64,000 nucleotides of DNA from Cryomorphaceae bacterium (GCA_020832345.1 JAFIEY010000006.1:1-64000), one strand, 5' to 3'. Counted from the stretch's first letter, positions 16,750 through 25,374 are shown. A program made the numbers and translations. Notes: generated from the letters alone by a model not told the origin.

Positions 16750-18675
16750 TTATTTCACACCATGCATAAGTTTGTTGAGTGGTTTAGTGAAAAGTGCAAT
16801 GAGTACCGATACACCCAACAACACATAGCCCAAAACGGAAAATACTTTGACGTATTTCTTTAAACTAACTTCGTTGATGTGCAGAATCTGTGCCTGATAG
16901 ACTTCATCCATTCTGGTGGATAAATCATAATCTACCCCATTAAAGCGATAGTAAACGTATGATTTAAAATCGATATTTGGAATGACCGCATCATTAGCTT
17001 TGGCAATAGAATCCGATTTACGTATATCTAGTATGGCTTCGTTTAGCGCTGTCCAGCGGTCGGGATTCAGCCAATCGTCCTGGTTATCGAGGTCGATCAT
17101 GATTTCTTCCCGTAGTTCCATGAAATGGCCAATCGCGAGGTCTTCTTGTTTTGCCACACGGAAGGCAACCCAATCGGCAACTTTGTTGTATTCACCCAAA
17201 TTTATATTTGGTGCAAATCCATCCAGTTTTACCCAATCTTCAAAGGTGTATTCCGAACTTTCGAGGGCTTTGGAAATGGTTATTTCCTTTACCTTTTTAT
17301 AGGGATCATCTTCTTCCTTTGCTCCGGTTAACCCGGCAATTTGTCCGGCCAGAAAGTTGGCCATGGCAAAGGATAAGAACCAACCTCCCATTGCGGTTCC
17401 CGCAATATTTTTCGGAGATAATTTCGTTACCATGGATAGTCCGATGGGGGAGAGGAACAATTCGCCTGTGGTGTGAAGTAAGTATAAAATAACCAGTGTT
17501 AACAAAGGCACTTTAAACGCACTTTCCATTTGCAATCCGATGATGGTAACCAAAAACCCTAAACCGAGTTGTAAAATCCCCAGTGAGAATTTCATGGGAA
17601 TGGAAGGGTTTTTTCCTATTTTGGTCAGTTTTACCCACATCACGGAGAAAATGGATCCGAAAATGATAATAAAGGCCGGATTAAAGAATTGTGTCATTGA
17701 GGCGGGCATTAGCCACCCCATCACGTTGCGGTCAACATTGCGGTCGGCGAATAAGGTAAGCGAAGTTCCTGCCTGCTCAAAACAAGCCCAGAATACCACA
17801 TTGATCAACATCATGATTACCAAGGCAATCATTCGGTCTTTCCAAACGCCACCTTCCTTAGCACCAGCCGCAATTAATTGAAAACCAACGATTACAAATA
17901 CCCCAAGCAGTAGGTACATCATGATTTGATTTTGTGAAATCAACAAAAAGCAAAGGGGGATAAATGCCAATGTGCCTAAAATAATTAAATGAACCATATT
18001 AAATGGTCCGATTATTTTTTTCCGACCTTCGGGTCTAACCTCCAATCCTTCAGCATGCGCATATCGGTGGCGTCCAAACCAGAAAATAAAGAAACCGGCC
18101 AACATACCGATACCTGCCAATCCAAAACCGTATTTAAATCCGTAAGTTTCTCCAACATAAGCCACGAGCGTAGTCGCTAAAAGCGCACCCATGTTGATAC
18201 CAATATAGAAAATGGTAAATCCGGAATCCCTTCGCGGGTCGTCATCGCGGTAAAGTTTTCCCACGATGGTGGAAATATTGGCCTTAAAGTATCCATTGCC
18301 CACGATAATGGCACCCATGCCCACGATAAGCCAATACTCGTTTCCGCCTAATATTAGGAATTCACCAATGGCCATAAAAATAGCACCCATGAGAATGGCG
18401 AGACGGTATCCGAGGAATTTATCGGCGAGTTTGCCACCTAAAACTGGAGCTGCATATACCAGTGCGGTATAACTTCCGTAAATAATAGAGGCTTCTGCAT
18501 CGCCTTTCATCAAAGACTTTACGAGGTATAATGTAAGAAGCACCCGCATTCCATAGTAACAAAAACGCTCCCACATTTCGGAAAAGAAAAGGACGAAAAG
18601 TCCATCGGGATGCCCTGTAGTTTGAATATCAACATCGGGACGACTTCCCAATTTGCTCTTTTTGTTTAGTGCCAT
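16750..18675 (-). CDS. POT/PTR family peptide:H+ symporter
   Basis: A 641-residue polytopic protein with the POT signatures: ERFCYYGMRVLL in helix 1, GGKLADKFLGYR after helix 2 and FTIFYIGINMGAL in helix 5. These transporters import di- and tripeptides with protons. A soluble insert of about 130 residues (roughly 465-600, rich in Asp, Glu and Trp) separates the main helix bundle from a last helix near the C-terminus. The insert probably faces the periplasm, but this is inferred. Confidence 0.93.
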   Translation of the reverse strand: MALNKKSKLGSRPDVDIQTTGHPDGLFVLFFSEMWERFCYYGMRVLLTLYLVKSLMKGDAEASIIYGSYTALVYAAPVLGGKLADKFLGYRLAILMGAIFMAIGEFLILGGNEYWLIVGMGAIIVGNGYFKANISTIVGKLYRDDDPRRDSGFTIFYIGINMGALLATTLVAYVGETYGFKYGFGLAGIGMLAGFFIFWFGRHRYAHAEGLEVRPEGRKKIIGPFNMVHLIILGTLAFIPLCFLLISQNQIMMYLLLGVFVIVGFQLIAAGAKEGGVWKDRMIALVIMMLINVVFWACFEQAGTSLTLFADRNVDRNVMGWLMPASMTQFFNPAFIIIFGSIFSVMWVKLTKIGKNPSIPMKFSLGILQLGLGFLVTIIGLQMESAFKVPLLTLVILYLLHTTGELFLSPIGLSMVTKLSPKNIAGTAMGGWFLSFAMANFLAGQIAGLTGAKEEDDPYKKVKEITISKALESSEYTFEDWVKLDGFAPNINLGEYNKVADWVAFRVAKQEDLAIGHFMELREEIMIDLDNQDDWLNPDRWTALNEAILDIRKSDSIAKANDAVIPNIDFKSYVYYRFNGVDYDLSTRMDEVYQAQILHINEVSLKKYVKVFSVLGYVLLGVSVLIALFTKPLNKLMHGVK

Positions 18676-18710
18676 ATTCGTTTGTAATAATGTTTGTGAA
18701 AAAGATTCGC

Positions 18711-18718
18711 CGAAAGTA
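18711..18718 (-). promoter_or_regulatory. Possible -7 element ahead of the POT gene
   Basis: Minus-strand TACTTTCG, one mismatch from TAnnTTTG, 35 bp upstream of the ATG. Confidence 0.45.
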
Positions 18719-18800
18719 TGAAAAAAATCTTTTTTCTCAACCCTTCATTTTTTCTTTTTTCCACGGCTTTACCCGTTTCGTCCTAAGGTCTTTTACACCT

Positions 18801-18808
18801 TACCTTTG
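18801..18808 (+). promoter_or_regulatory. Bacteroidota -7 element ahead of mtaB
   Basis: TACCTTTG lies 25 bp upstream of the chosen mtaB ATG. The longer reading frame upstream would start before this promoter, which argues for the shorter start. Confidence 0.6.
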
Positions 18809-18833
18809 CACTTTAAAAATCAGGACATATTTT

Positions 18834-20201
18834 ATGAAGAAGGTGGCTTTTCATACCTTGGGGTGTAAATTAAACTTTTCCGAAACCTCCTCTATTGCGC
18901 GGGATTTGGAAGATGACGGGTATGAGCGGGTAACATTTGACCAAAAAGCGGATGTTTATGTAATCAATACTTGTTCGGTTACGGAGAATGCCGACAGGGA
19001 ATGCAAACATTGGGTCAACCGGGCCATGCGGGTCAATCCGGATGGATTTGTGGTGGTGGTGGGTTGCTATGCTCAGCTCAAACCAGAAGAAATTGCTGCC
19101 TTTGACGGGGTGGACATGGTACTTGGTGCCACCGAGAAATTCAACATCGGACAGTATTTACACGATCTCACCAAAAAGGATTCCGGGGAGGTTCATTCTT
19201 GTGAAATAGAAGATGCTGACTTTTTTGTGGGCAGTTATTCTATTGGAGACCGTACACGTGCCTTTTTAAAAGTCCAGGACGGCTGCGATTATAAATGTAC
19301 ATACTGTACCATTCCATTGGCACGAGGGATTAGCAGGAGTGCGCCATTGAAAACTGTTTTGCAACAAGCACGCGAAATTGTCGATCGTGGAATAAAGGAA
19401 ATTGTGCTTACCGGGGTTAATACCGGCGATTACGGAAAGGGTGAATTTGGCAATAAAAAGCACGAGCACACCTTTTTAGAGTTGATTCAGGCACTGGACG
19501 AGGTAGAAGGTTTGGACAGGGTTAGAATTTCTTCCATCGAACCCAACCTGCTCAGTGAAGAAATCATTGACTTTGTAGCCAACAGCAAACGTTTCGTTCC
19601 GCATTTTCACATTCCACTTCAATCGGGTTCCAATGAATTATTGGGAAAGATGAAGCGCAGGTATCGCCGAGAACTTTACGCTGATCGGGTAGAGCGTATT
19701 CTAAAGAAAATGCCAAATGCGGCCATTGGTGTTGATGTGATTGTCGGGTTTCCGGGTGAAACTGAAGCCCATTTTTTTGACACCTATAATTTTATAAACA
19801 GTTTACCAATAGCGTATTTACATGTTTTTACCTATAGTGAAAGACCCAATACGGAAGCCATAGAAATGGACGGGGTAGTGCCCATTCCGGAACGCAAAAA
19901 GAGAAATAAAATGCTTCGCGGATTGTCGGCAAAAAAACGTCGTGCATTTTATGATAGTCAATTGGGGCAACGTCGGAAAGTATTGTTTGAAGACGAAAAC
20001 AAGGATGGTTATATTCTTGGATATTCAGATAATTACGTTAGGGTAAAAACCTTTTGGAATCCTAATTTGGCCAACACGACAAATAATTTAGTGTTAAGAA
20101 AACAAAATAACGACGGAACTGTTTCCGTAGCTGTAGAACGTGATGTACATTTGGGTCATGTTCGCAGTAATTCGTCAATACCAATTGAACCCCATATTTG
20201 A
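18834..20201 (+). CDS. mtaB: tRNA t6A37 methylthiotransferase MtaB
   Basis: A 455-residue methylthiotransferase. The N-terminal UPF0004 domain has cluster cysteines Cys11, Cys47 and Cys78. The radical SAM domain has CDYKCTYC (Cys151, Cys155, Cys158). A C-terminal TRAM-like region follows. It converts t6A to ms2t6A at position 37 of tRNAs reading ANN codons. The start at MKKVAFHTLGC matches the family and lies after a promoter motif. It overlaps the next gene by 44 bp. Confidence 0.93.
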   Translation: MKKVAFHTLGCKLNFSETSSIARDLEDDGYERVTFDQKADVYVINTCSVTENADRECKHWVNRAMRVNPDGFVVVVGCYAQLKPEEIAAFDGVDMVLGATEKFNIGQYLHDLTKKDSGEVHSCEIEDADFFVGSYSIGDRTRAFLKVQDGCDYKCTYCTIPLARGISRSAPLKTVLQQAREIVDRGIKEIVLTGVNTGDYGKGEFGNKKHEHTFLELIQALDEVEGLDRVRISSIEPNLLSEEIIDFVANSKRFVPHFHIPLQSGSNELLGKMKRRYRRELYADRVERILKKMPNAAIGVDVIVGFPGETEAHFFDTYNFINSLPIAYLHVFTYSERPNTEAIEMDGVVPIPERKKRNKMLRGLSAKKRRAFYDSQLGQRRKVLFEDENKDGYILGYSDNYVRVKTFWNPNLANTTNNLVLRKQNNDGTVSVAVERDVHLGHVRSNSSIPIEPHI

Positions 20202-20460
20202 AAGTTCCTTTCTCGACGATTGGCACAAGCTTGTAAATGCCTATCGTAAACGTGAGGGTTTGGTATCCGCAAGCATTCATAAAGAAACACCAATTTCCTT
20301 TATTTCATACGAAAAATGGAAAAGTCGTGATCATTTTCTCAATATCATGGACGACCGTGAAGGGCAAATTCGCAGGGAAATTGAAACCTTGAGAAATAAT
20401 TGCAATAATGTCTATCTATTGCACAGCATGGAGTTGGTGACAGAGGAAATAGTTATATAA
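20158..20460 (+). CDS. ABM-like (antibiotic biosynthesis monooxygenase fold) protein
   Basis: A protein of 100 residues if started at MFAVIRQYQL. Its layout, a strand, a helix, GLVSASIHKE and FISYEKWKSRDHF, fits the dimeric ferredoxin-like ABM fold. Function is unknown; members range from monooxygenases to haem-binding proteins. It starts inside mtaB and ends 1 bp before the inositol monophosphatase gene, so the three are probably one operon. Confidence 0.7.
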   Translation: MFAVIRQYQLNPIFESSFLDDWHKLVNAYRKREGLVSASIHKETPISFISYEKWKSRDHFLNIMDDREGQIRREIETLRNNCNNVYLLHSMELVTEEIVI

Positions 20461-20461
20461 T

Positions 20462-21256
20462 ATGATTCATCCGGATTTTGCCCGCGAGGTATTGCCGGTT
20501 GTTCGGTCTGTAGCCGAATACCAGCGATCTCAATTGTCTAAGGTTTCCAGAAACTCCATTGAATTAAAAAGCCTCAATAGCTTAGTGAGTTATGTGGATA
20601 AAAAGTCGGAAGAGCTATTGGTGGAAAGTCTGCAAAAAATTTTACCGGAAGCGGGATTTATCACGGAGGAGGAAACCGTTGTCAATACAAAAAAAGAATA
20701 CAATTGGATTATCGATCCGCTGGATGGCACCACCAATTACCTGCACCAAATTCCGGTTTATGCCATCAGTGTGGCATTGGAGCATCGTGGAAAAATTATC
20801 TTTGGGGTAGTCCATGAAGTAGGTCGCGATGAGTGCTTTTCCGCCATTAGGGGAAACGGCGCTTTTCTCAACGGAAAGAAAATTTCGGTAAGTCATGCGG
20901 AAAAACTTTCCGATACGCTTATAGCCACTGGGTTTCCATATTATGATTTCGACCGGATGGCGGCTTTTTTGGATTTACTAAAGCTTTGTTTTCAGAAAAC
21001 GCGTGGCGTTCGACGAATTGGGTCTGCCGCCACTGATTTGGCCTATACCGCAGCAGGTAGATTTGATGCTTTCTTTGAGTACGGATTAAGTTCATGGGAC
21101 GTAGCAGCCGGGAGTTTAATCGTCGAGGAGGCGGGAGGCTTGGTTACGGATTTTTCCGGTGGATCGGATTTTCTTTTTGGTGGAGAAATTTTGGTTGTTC
21201 AGCCGAAAATTGCTAGTGAATTTACCCAAATGGTTCGCACTGCATTTTTATCTTAA
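20462..21256 (+). CDS. Inositol monophosphatase family protein
   Basis: A 264-residue protein with the metal-binding motifs of the family: EEET near residue 70, DPLDGTTNYLH near 88 and WDVAAGSLIVEEAGG near 215. Members hydrolyse inositol phosphate, fructose bisphosphate or PAP; the substrate cannot be told from the motifs. It is the last gene of the mtaB group. Confidence 0.92.
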   Translation: MIHPDFAREVLPVVRSVAEYQRSQLSKVSRNSIELKSLNSLVSYVDKKSEELLVESLQKILPEAGFITEEETVVNTKKEYNWIIDPLDGTTNYLHQIPVYAISVALEHRGKIIFGVVHEVGRDECFSAIRGNGAFLNGKKISVSHAEKLSDTLIATGFPYYDFDRMAAFLDLLKLCFQKTRGVRRIGSAATDLAYTAAGRFDAFFEYGLSSWDVAAGSLIVEEAGGLVTDFSGGSDFLFGGEILVVQPKIASEFTQMVRTAFLS

Positions 21257-21312
21257 AATTATACGGAGATGCTTATGTGTGCTTTGTGGTGCGGCAAGCG
21301 CTATAAATAAAT

Positions 21313-21331
21313 CCATTGAACATTTCAATGG
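21313..21331 (+). other. Perfect hairpin directly before repeat copy B
   Basis: CCATTGAA-CAT-TTCAATGG is a perfect 8-bp stem with a 3-base loop, ending one base before repeat copy B. It has no T run, so it is not a classical terminator. It lies 56 bp after the inositol monophosphatase stop. Confidence 0.6.
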
Positions 21332-21458
21332 AGAGTCTGCTCTAAAAAGTCCCTTTCTGCCAAAAACTTCCTTGTCGATAGACTTTTGAATCCTCACTTG
21401 CTCCGGTTCAAAAACTCCCTAGATTTTGATTGAAATCATCCTTTTTAGAGTGGACTCA
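21332..21458 (+). repeat. TGAGTC repeat copy B (127-bp class)
   Basis: A full copy in the 280-bp convergent gap between the inositol monophosphatase and thioredoxin genes. Ends read AGAGTCTGCTCTAAAAAG and CTTTTTAGAGTGGACTCA. Its sequence is nearly that of copies D and F. The frame open in those copies is closed here by a TAG. Confidence 0.92.
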
Positions 21459-21536
21459 ATGGATTCTTATTTGCTCTAAGTAAGTGATAGGATAATCTCC
21501 TGAGCCGGATTAAATCACGAAAAATATGGTGGGTGT

Positions 21537-21854
21537 CTATTGGGCGTGAGATCTTAAAAGCTGAATTAATTGGTCGGCGGGAATCACACCTGACTGTCGC
21601 CATTTGATTTCCCCACGTTGCATAATGAGCAGAGTGGGGACTCCCTGTACGTTATAGGCTTGGGCAGCTGCGGGATTTTTATCCACATCAATTTTAATGA
21701 TGTGCGCTCCATTGCCAATTTTTTGTTTTACTTCGTCCAAAATGGGTGACATCATTTTACAAGGTCCGCACCAAGTCGCGAAAAAGTCAATCAAAACTGG
21801 TGTGTCGCCTTGTACGAGTTCTCTAAAACCTTTTTTGGGATTGGCCTCTGTCAT
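21537..21854 (-). CDS. trxA: Thioredoxin
   Basis: A 105-residue cytosolic thioredoxin with [12 protein letters not shown] (Cys29, Cys32) and the cis-proline loop VPTLLI. It reduces protein disulfides. No signal peptide. It follows a rhodanese-domain gene by 1 bp, so reduction of sulfur-carrying intermediates is a possible shared task. Confidence 0.93.
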   Translation of the reverse strand: MTEANPKKGFRELVQGDTPVLIDFFATWCGPCKMMSPILDEVKQKIGNGAHIIKIDVDKNPAAAQAYNVQGVPTLLIMQRGEIKWRQSGVIPADQLIQLLRSHAQ

Positions 21855-21855
21855 A

Positions 21856-22137
21856 TCAATTTTGGGTTTTTAGGGCGTTTACTTCAAGCCATCCTCCACC
21901 GTTGTACACATCTTTATGTCCGTTGCCATTCATGTATTGAGTGACTTGACCGCTGCGGTTGCCACTGGCACAGCACAATACAAGTGGATGGGGAAGGGCT
22001 TTAACTTCTTCCATGCGAGCGACAAATTCGTTCATGGGAATATTGATGGAGCCATCAACGTGACCGCCTTGAAACTCTGCCGGGGTGCGTACATCGATGA
22101 TGGTCGCACCGTTTTTAATCATTTCCTGAATGTTCAT
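21856..22137 (-). CDS. Single-domain rhodanese-like protein
   Basis: A 93-residue rhodanese domain starting at [10 protein letters not shown], with the CH2-A-like motif [10 protein letters not shown] and active loop CASGNRSG (catalytic Cys56). It likely transfers sulfane sulfur. Its start overlaps the DUF6132 gene by 23 bp and its stop lies 1 bp before trxA, so the three form a tight operon. Confidence 0.9.
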   Translation of the reverse strand: MNIQEMIKNGATIIDVRTPAEFQGGHVDGSINIPMNEFVARMEEVKALPHPLVLCCASGNRSGQVTQYMNGNGHKDVYNGGGWLEVNALKTQN

Positions 22138-22333
22138 TTGTTTTGGTTTTTGGAAACATATCAAAAATTAACCAACCAACTAAGCCGCCATAAAGTGAAC
22201 TGTTAAGGGGGCTAGAGGTAATGGAGCAAGCACCGGAATTACACCCGATAAAGTGGTAATAAAGATAACCTGCAATCAGTCCCAAAACTACGCCTAAAAT
22301 GGTTTGTCGGTGGGCTGTGATAAAATTCAACAT
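22115..22333 (-). CDS. DUF6132 small membrane protein
   Basis: A 72-residue protein starting at MLNFITAHRQ, with two membrane helices joined by GCNSGACSITSSPLNS, the conserved Cys-containing loop of the DUF6132 family. The two cysteines, next to a rhodanese and a thioredoxin, suggest a thiol or sulfur-related membrane role, but that is inference. Confidence 0.8.
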   Translation of the reverse strand: MLNFITAHRQTILGVVLGLIAGYLYYHFIGCNSGACSITSSPLNSSLYGGLVGWLIFDMFPKTKTNEHSGND

Positions 22334-22401
22334 GTCGATTTTATTTTGGTGCAAAGTTACTTTGATTTTTGCCTTTAACATGGTGATAATTGTTACGGAA
22401 C

Positions 22402-22761
22402 TTATTTTAACCGGAGCACATCAGAGGGGTTGTGGCAAACAACGATTTTCTTTTTGTACATGGCGATAGGTGCCTTGAGGAGGTTGGGGTTTTTCTTCAT
22501 GGCGGCAAACCACATCTCGGGTGTGTACTCGTGTCCGCGATGTTTGGATTGGTATTCGGGATCAGCTTTATTGATCAATTCTTTAGGAGAACATCCAAGC
22601 ATTTCGACCATCACATCAAACAAGGTTGCTGAGATATTCATGGTTTCCAGATCTTGTTTGTTTATTTTAGAGCACAGGCTCATAGCATAGGGTACCACTC
22701 GTTTGTCGCGCGGGTCACTGGCGCGATACAAAAGGGTAATTTCATTGTGATTTAGATGCAT
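22402..22761 (-). CDS. ArsC/Spx-family protein lacking the N-terminal active-site cysteine
   Basis: A 119-residue thioredoxin-fold protein of the arsenate reductase/Spx group, with the family's C-terminal block NPNLLKAPIA and VVCHNPSDVLRL. Where ArsC has the catalytic Cys after the first strand, this protein reads LYRASDPRDKR, without Cys. Reductase activity is therefore doubtful, and a binding or regulatory role is more likely. The start is set at MHLNHNEIT; the open frame runs 20 codons further upstream into repeat copy C, which I do not count. Confidence 0.8.
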   Translation of the reverse strand: MHLNHNEITLLYRASDPRDKRVVPYAMSLCSKINKQDLETMNISATLFDVMVEMLGCSPKELINKADPEYQSKHRGHEYTPEMWFAAMKKNPNLLKAPIAMYKKKIVVCHNPSDVLRLK

Positions 22762-22788
22762 GGTATGATATTTAGAAAGGTTAATTTT

Positions 22789-22916
22789 TGAGTCTGCTCT
22801 AAAAAAGTCCCTTTCTGCCAAAATCTTTCTTGTCGATAGACTTTTGAATCCTCACTTGCTCCGGTTCAAAAATCCCCTCGATTTTGATTGAAATCACCCT
22901 TTTTAAAGTGGACTCA
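22789..22916 (+). repeat. TGAGTC repeat copy C (127-bp class)
   Basis: A full copy of 128 bp in the 453-bp gap between the divergent ArsC-like and GGGP synthase genes. One extra A in the left arm (AAAAAAGTCC). Ends read TGAGTCTGCTCT and GTGGACTCA. It begins 27 bp upstream of the ArsC-like start. Confidence 0.92.
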
Positions 22917-23059
22917 TTTTTTTAGCTTAAATCCCATTACTTACAATTGCTAAAATTAGAAAAAAAAATTGAATCATCAAAAATTGATGTGATTTTTTTC
23001 GGGAATGGTTTTGGGTGGGGTTTAGATTGTGGAAGTTATTTGGGGGATTAGGATTAAGA

Positions 23060-23126
23060 GGGGCTAATACCTCATGTTAGAATATGGCGTCCTTTCAGGG
23101 TTGGGATTTCCGCGAAGGGTTGCCCC
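23060..23126. repeat. Possible solitary REP-like sequence
   Basis: A 67-bp GC-richer stretch in an AT-rich gap, bounded by GGGGC and GCCCC, with CCTTTCAGGGTTGGG inside. It reminds me of short dispersed repeats seen in other Bacteroidota genomes, but there is only one copy here and no transposase nearby. Confidence 0.3.
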
Positions 23127-23175
23127 AAAATCAATTTTTTAAAGATTTTACTTCAATTCTTCAGGATTAATATCA

Positions 23176-23183
23176 TAGCTTTG
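23176..23183 (+). promoter_or_regulatory. Bacteroidota -7 element ahead of GGGP synthase
   Basis: TAGCTTTG followed by CG lies 31 bp upstream of the ATG at 23215. Confidence 0.5.
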
Positions 23184-23214
23184 CGTATCTTGCGCCCACT
23201 TAGAAATCCTTCAC

Positions 23215-23961
23215 ATGTCTGAGAACATACTCCACTTACTTACCCAGTCCAAAGCCCGTGGAAGGGCCTTGTTCTCCGTTCTCATAGATCCGGATCATCC
23301 TATAGATCAGTCGTTTTACGATAGAATTATGGATGCGGAGAAAATGGGTGTCGATTTATTTTTTGTCGGCGGAAGTCTTTTGGCCAACGATTATCTCGAC
23401 GAAACCATTAAGGCAGTTCGTGATTTTTCCAATATTCCGGTGATTCTATTTCCCGGTTCATCATTACAGGTATCCCACAGGGCGGATGCTATCCTTTTCC
23501 TTTCATTAATTTCTGGCAGAAATCCAGATTTTCTCATTGGTCATCACGTCATGGCAGCGCCTTATGTGAAAAAAGCCAATTTAGAGGTGTTGCCCACCGG
23601 GTATTTACTGGTGGACGGGGGAAAAGCTACTACCGCACATTATATTTCTCAAACAGCACCCATTCCACACAACAAGCCTTCAATTGCAGCCAATACCGCG
23701 CTTGCAGGTGAAATGCTGGGGTTAAAATTGATGTATCTCGATGCCGGAAGTGGTGCCGAAAAACCGGTTTCTCCAGAAATGATTCGAGCCGTATCCGAAG
23801 TGGTCAATACCCCGGTGATTGTCGGTGGAGGCATTTGCGATGCCGATCAGGTTCGGGATTCCGTTGATGCCGGTGCCAATGTTGTTGTTGTAGGAAATAT
23901 TCTGGAAAAGCACCCACAAAAACTAAAAGAACTCATTGAAGCTGCAAAATCATTTCGATGA
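23215..23961 (+). CDS. Geranylgeranylglyceryl/heptaprenylglyceryl phosphate synthase family protein
   Basis: A 248-residue TIM-barrel prenyltransferase with the phosphate-binding YLDAGSGAEKPV and the closing VGGGICDADQVRDSVDAGAN-VVVGN of the PcrB/GGGPS family. It joins a prenyl diphosphate to glycerol-1-phosphate, forming an ether lipid precursor. Bacteroidota carry group II members; chain length and the cellular product are not shown by the sequence. It overlaps pnuC by 4 bp (ATGA). Confidence 0.93.
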   Translation: MSENILHLLTQSKARGRALFSVLIDPDHPIDQSFYDRIMDAEKMGVDLFFVGGSLLANDYLDETIKAVRDFSNIPVILFPGSSLQVSHRADAILFLSLISGRNPDFLIGHHVMAAPYVKKANLEVLPTGYLLVDGGKATTAHYISQTAPIPHNKPSIAANTALAGEMLGLKLMYLDAGSGAEKPVSPEMIRAVSEVVNTPVIVGGGICDADQVRDSVDAGANVVVVGNILEKHPQKLKELIEAAKSFR

Positions 23962-24506
23962 GTGGTTTTCGGCTTTGGGAAATTTTGGCGGTTATTTTAA
24001 GTCTGACCTATACCATACTAATCGGTCAGGGTTTGGTATGGTGCTGGCCGTTTGCCATAGGTAGCGGTATTATTTACACCGTTCTGTGTTTTCAAAGGAG
24101 GATTTATGCAGAAACCTTTCTCCACTTCTTTTACATCGTTATGGGCGTGTATGGCTGGGTCAACTGGGCTGCAACTACCGAAAATGGATTTGGACAAACC
24201 TTACCTTTCATTTACCACCTTATTGCTGTTCCCGTGCTTTTCGGGTTGACCTATCTATCCGGATTTTTATTAAAAAAACACACCGATGCCAAGGCGGGTT
24301 ATGTCGATTCCTTCACGACTATTTTTAGTGTTTGGGGCACCTACCTAATGGTAAATCTGTACATTGAAAACTGGGGATTCTTTTTCGTCATAAATTTGGT
24401 TGCCGTGTATTTGTACTTTTACCGAAAAATGTATCCCACGGCATTATTGATGCTGGTTTATGCAGTTTTATCGGTAATTGGATTTTTAGAATGGCAAAAA
24501 TTATAA
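23958..24506 (+). CDS. pnuC: Nicotinamide riboside transporter PnuC
   Basis: A 182-residue protein with about seven membrane helices and the family motif YAETFLHFFYIVMGVYGWVNW. PnuC proteins facilitate uptake of nicotinamide riboside; some relatives carry thiamine. Its coupling to a NadR-type kinase, overlapping by 16 bp, strongly favours nicotinamide riboside. Confidence 0.93.
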   Translation: MSGFRLWEILAVILSLTYTILIGQGLVWCWPFAIGSGIIYTVLCFQRRIYAETFLHFFYIVMGVYGWVNWAATTENGFGQTLPFIYHLIAVPVLFGLTYLSGFLLKKHTDAKAGYVDSFTTIFSVWGTYLMVNLYIENWGFFFVINLVAVYLYFYRKMYPTALLMLVYAVLSVIGFLEWQKL

Positions 24507-25021
24507 AAACCTATTGCGTAACTGGTCCGGAAAGCACAGGTAAAAGCGCTTTATCACAAGCTTTGTCGCGTGAGTTTAATTTTCCTTGGTCGCAGGAGTA
24601 CGCCCGCGAATACTTACAATACGACCCTAAATACACCTATGATGATTTGTATTTAATTGCACAGGGACAATTACAAAAACAATTGGAGGTGAAAAATGCA
24701 GCGGATACTTCCGTGATTTGGGACACCGACTTGCTAACCTTAGTAATATGGTCAAAATACGTTTACGGGAAAGTGAATATGGAGGTTTATCGTATGTGGA
24801 AGCAAAATCTCCCCGATGTATATTTGCTTTGCAATGTTGATTTGCCGTGGGAATTTGACGAATTGCGAGAGCATCCGCACCATCGTCATAAGTTGTTTAA
24901 TTTCTATTTGAAATGGTTAAAAAAATCCGGGATTCCATTTTATGTGGTGGAAGGTGTAGGAAGCCGACGGATTGAAAACGCAGTTGAGTTGATCCAGATG
25001 AAGCAAGGTATAAAGGGGTAA
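24491..25021 (+). CDS. NadR-like nicotinamide riboside kinase
   Basis: A 176-residue P-loop kinase with Walker A GPESTGKS at residues 12-19, followed by SQEYAREY and the DTD block typical of the kinase domain of NadR. The adenylyltransferase and repressor domains of enterobacterial NadR are missing. It phosphorylates imported nicotinamide riboside, trapping it in the cell as NMN, and so partners PnuC. Confidence 0.9.
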   Translation: MAKIIKTYCVTGPESTGKSALSQALSREFNFPWSQEYAREYLQYDPKYTYDDLYLIAQGQLQKQLEVKNAADTSVIWDTDLLTLVIWSKYVYGKVNMEVYRMWKQNLPDVYLLCNVDLPWEFDELREHPHHRHKLFNFYLKWLKKSGIPFYVVEGVGSRRIENAVELIQMKQGIKG

Positions 25022-25204
25022 ATTAGACCAATTCGATTTTATTTTACCTCAATCCTGTCTCGATTTACGTAAGGGGCGGAGGGAGGATTTTACCGCAAAG
25101 GCACAAAAAGAAAAATGTGTATTGTTGGCGAAGCTAAAGGTCTGTAAAACTGGCAAACAAAAATTTCGGCATAATTTTTTTTATCTCTACCTCCAGAAAT
25201 AAAA

Positions 25205-25240
25205 AATCGCCCGAAATCTTTTGATTCCGGACGATTATTT
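25205..25240. terminator. Terminator-like hairpin between nadR-like and GAPDH genes
   Basis: AATCG/CGATT, CCG/CGG and AATC/GATT pair in series with two single mismatches and a TTTT loop (25205-25236), followed by ATTTT. Repeat copy D starts 11 bp further on. Confidence 0.55.
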
Positions 25241-25247
25241 TAAAAAT

Positions 25248-25374
25248 TGAGTCTGCTCTAAAAAGTCCCTTTCTGCCAAAATCTTCCTTGTCGATAGACT
25301 TTTGAATTTTCACTTGCTCCGGTTCAAAAATCCCCTCGATTTTGATTGAAATCATCCTTTTTAGAGTGGACTCA
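25248..25374 (+). repeat. TGAGTC repeat copy D (127-bp class)
   Basis: A full copy in the 402-bp convergent gap, 50 bp from the GAPDH stop and behind the terminator-like hairpin. Ends read TGAGTCTGCTCTAAAAAG and CTTTTTAGAGTGGACTCA, the cleanest pair of arms in the window. On the minus strand one frame is open right through it. Confidence 0.95.

Noticed and set aside
22762-22821. N-terminal extension of the ArsC-like protein into repeat copy C
   Set aside because: The extra 20 residues come from the repeat end and flanking sequence; the family begins near MHLNHNEIT.
25248-25374. A 36-codon frame (MISIKIEGIF...LFRADS) running through the repeats on the minus strand, suggesting a mobile in-frame peptide like Rickettsia palindromic elements
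   Set aside because: It is open in copies D and F but closed by TAG in copies A and B and shifted in C, and no copy lies inside a gene. The element is better read as non-coding.
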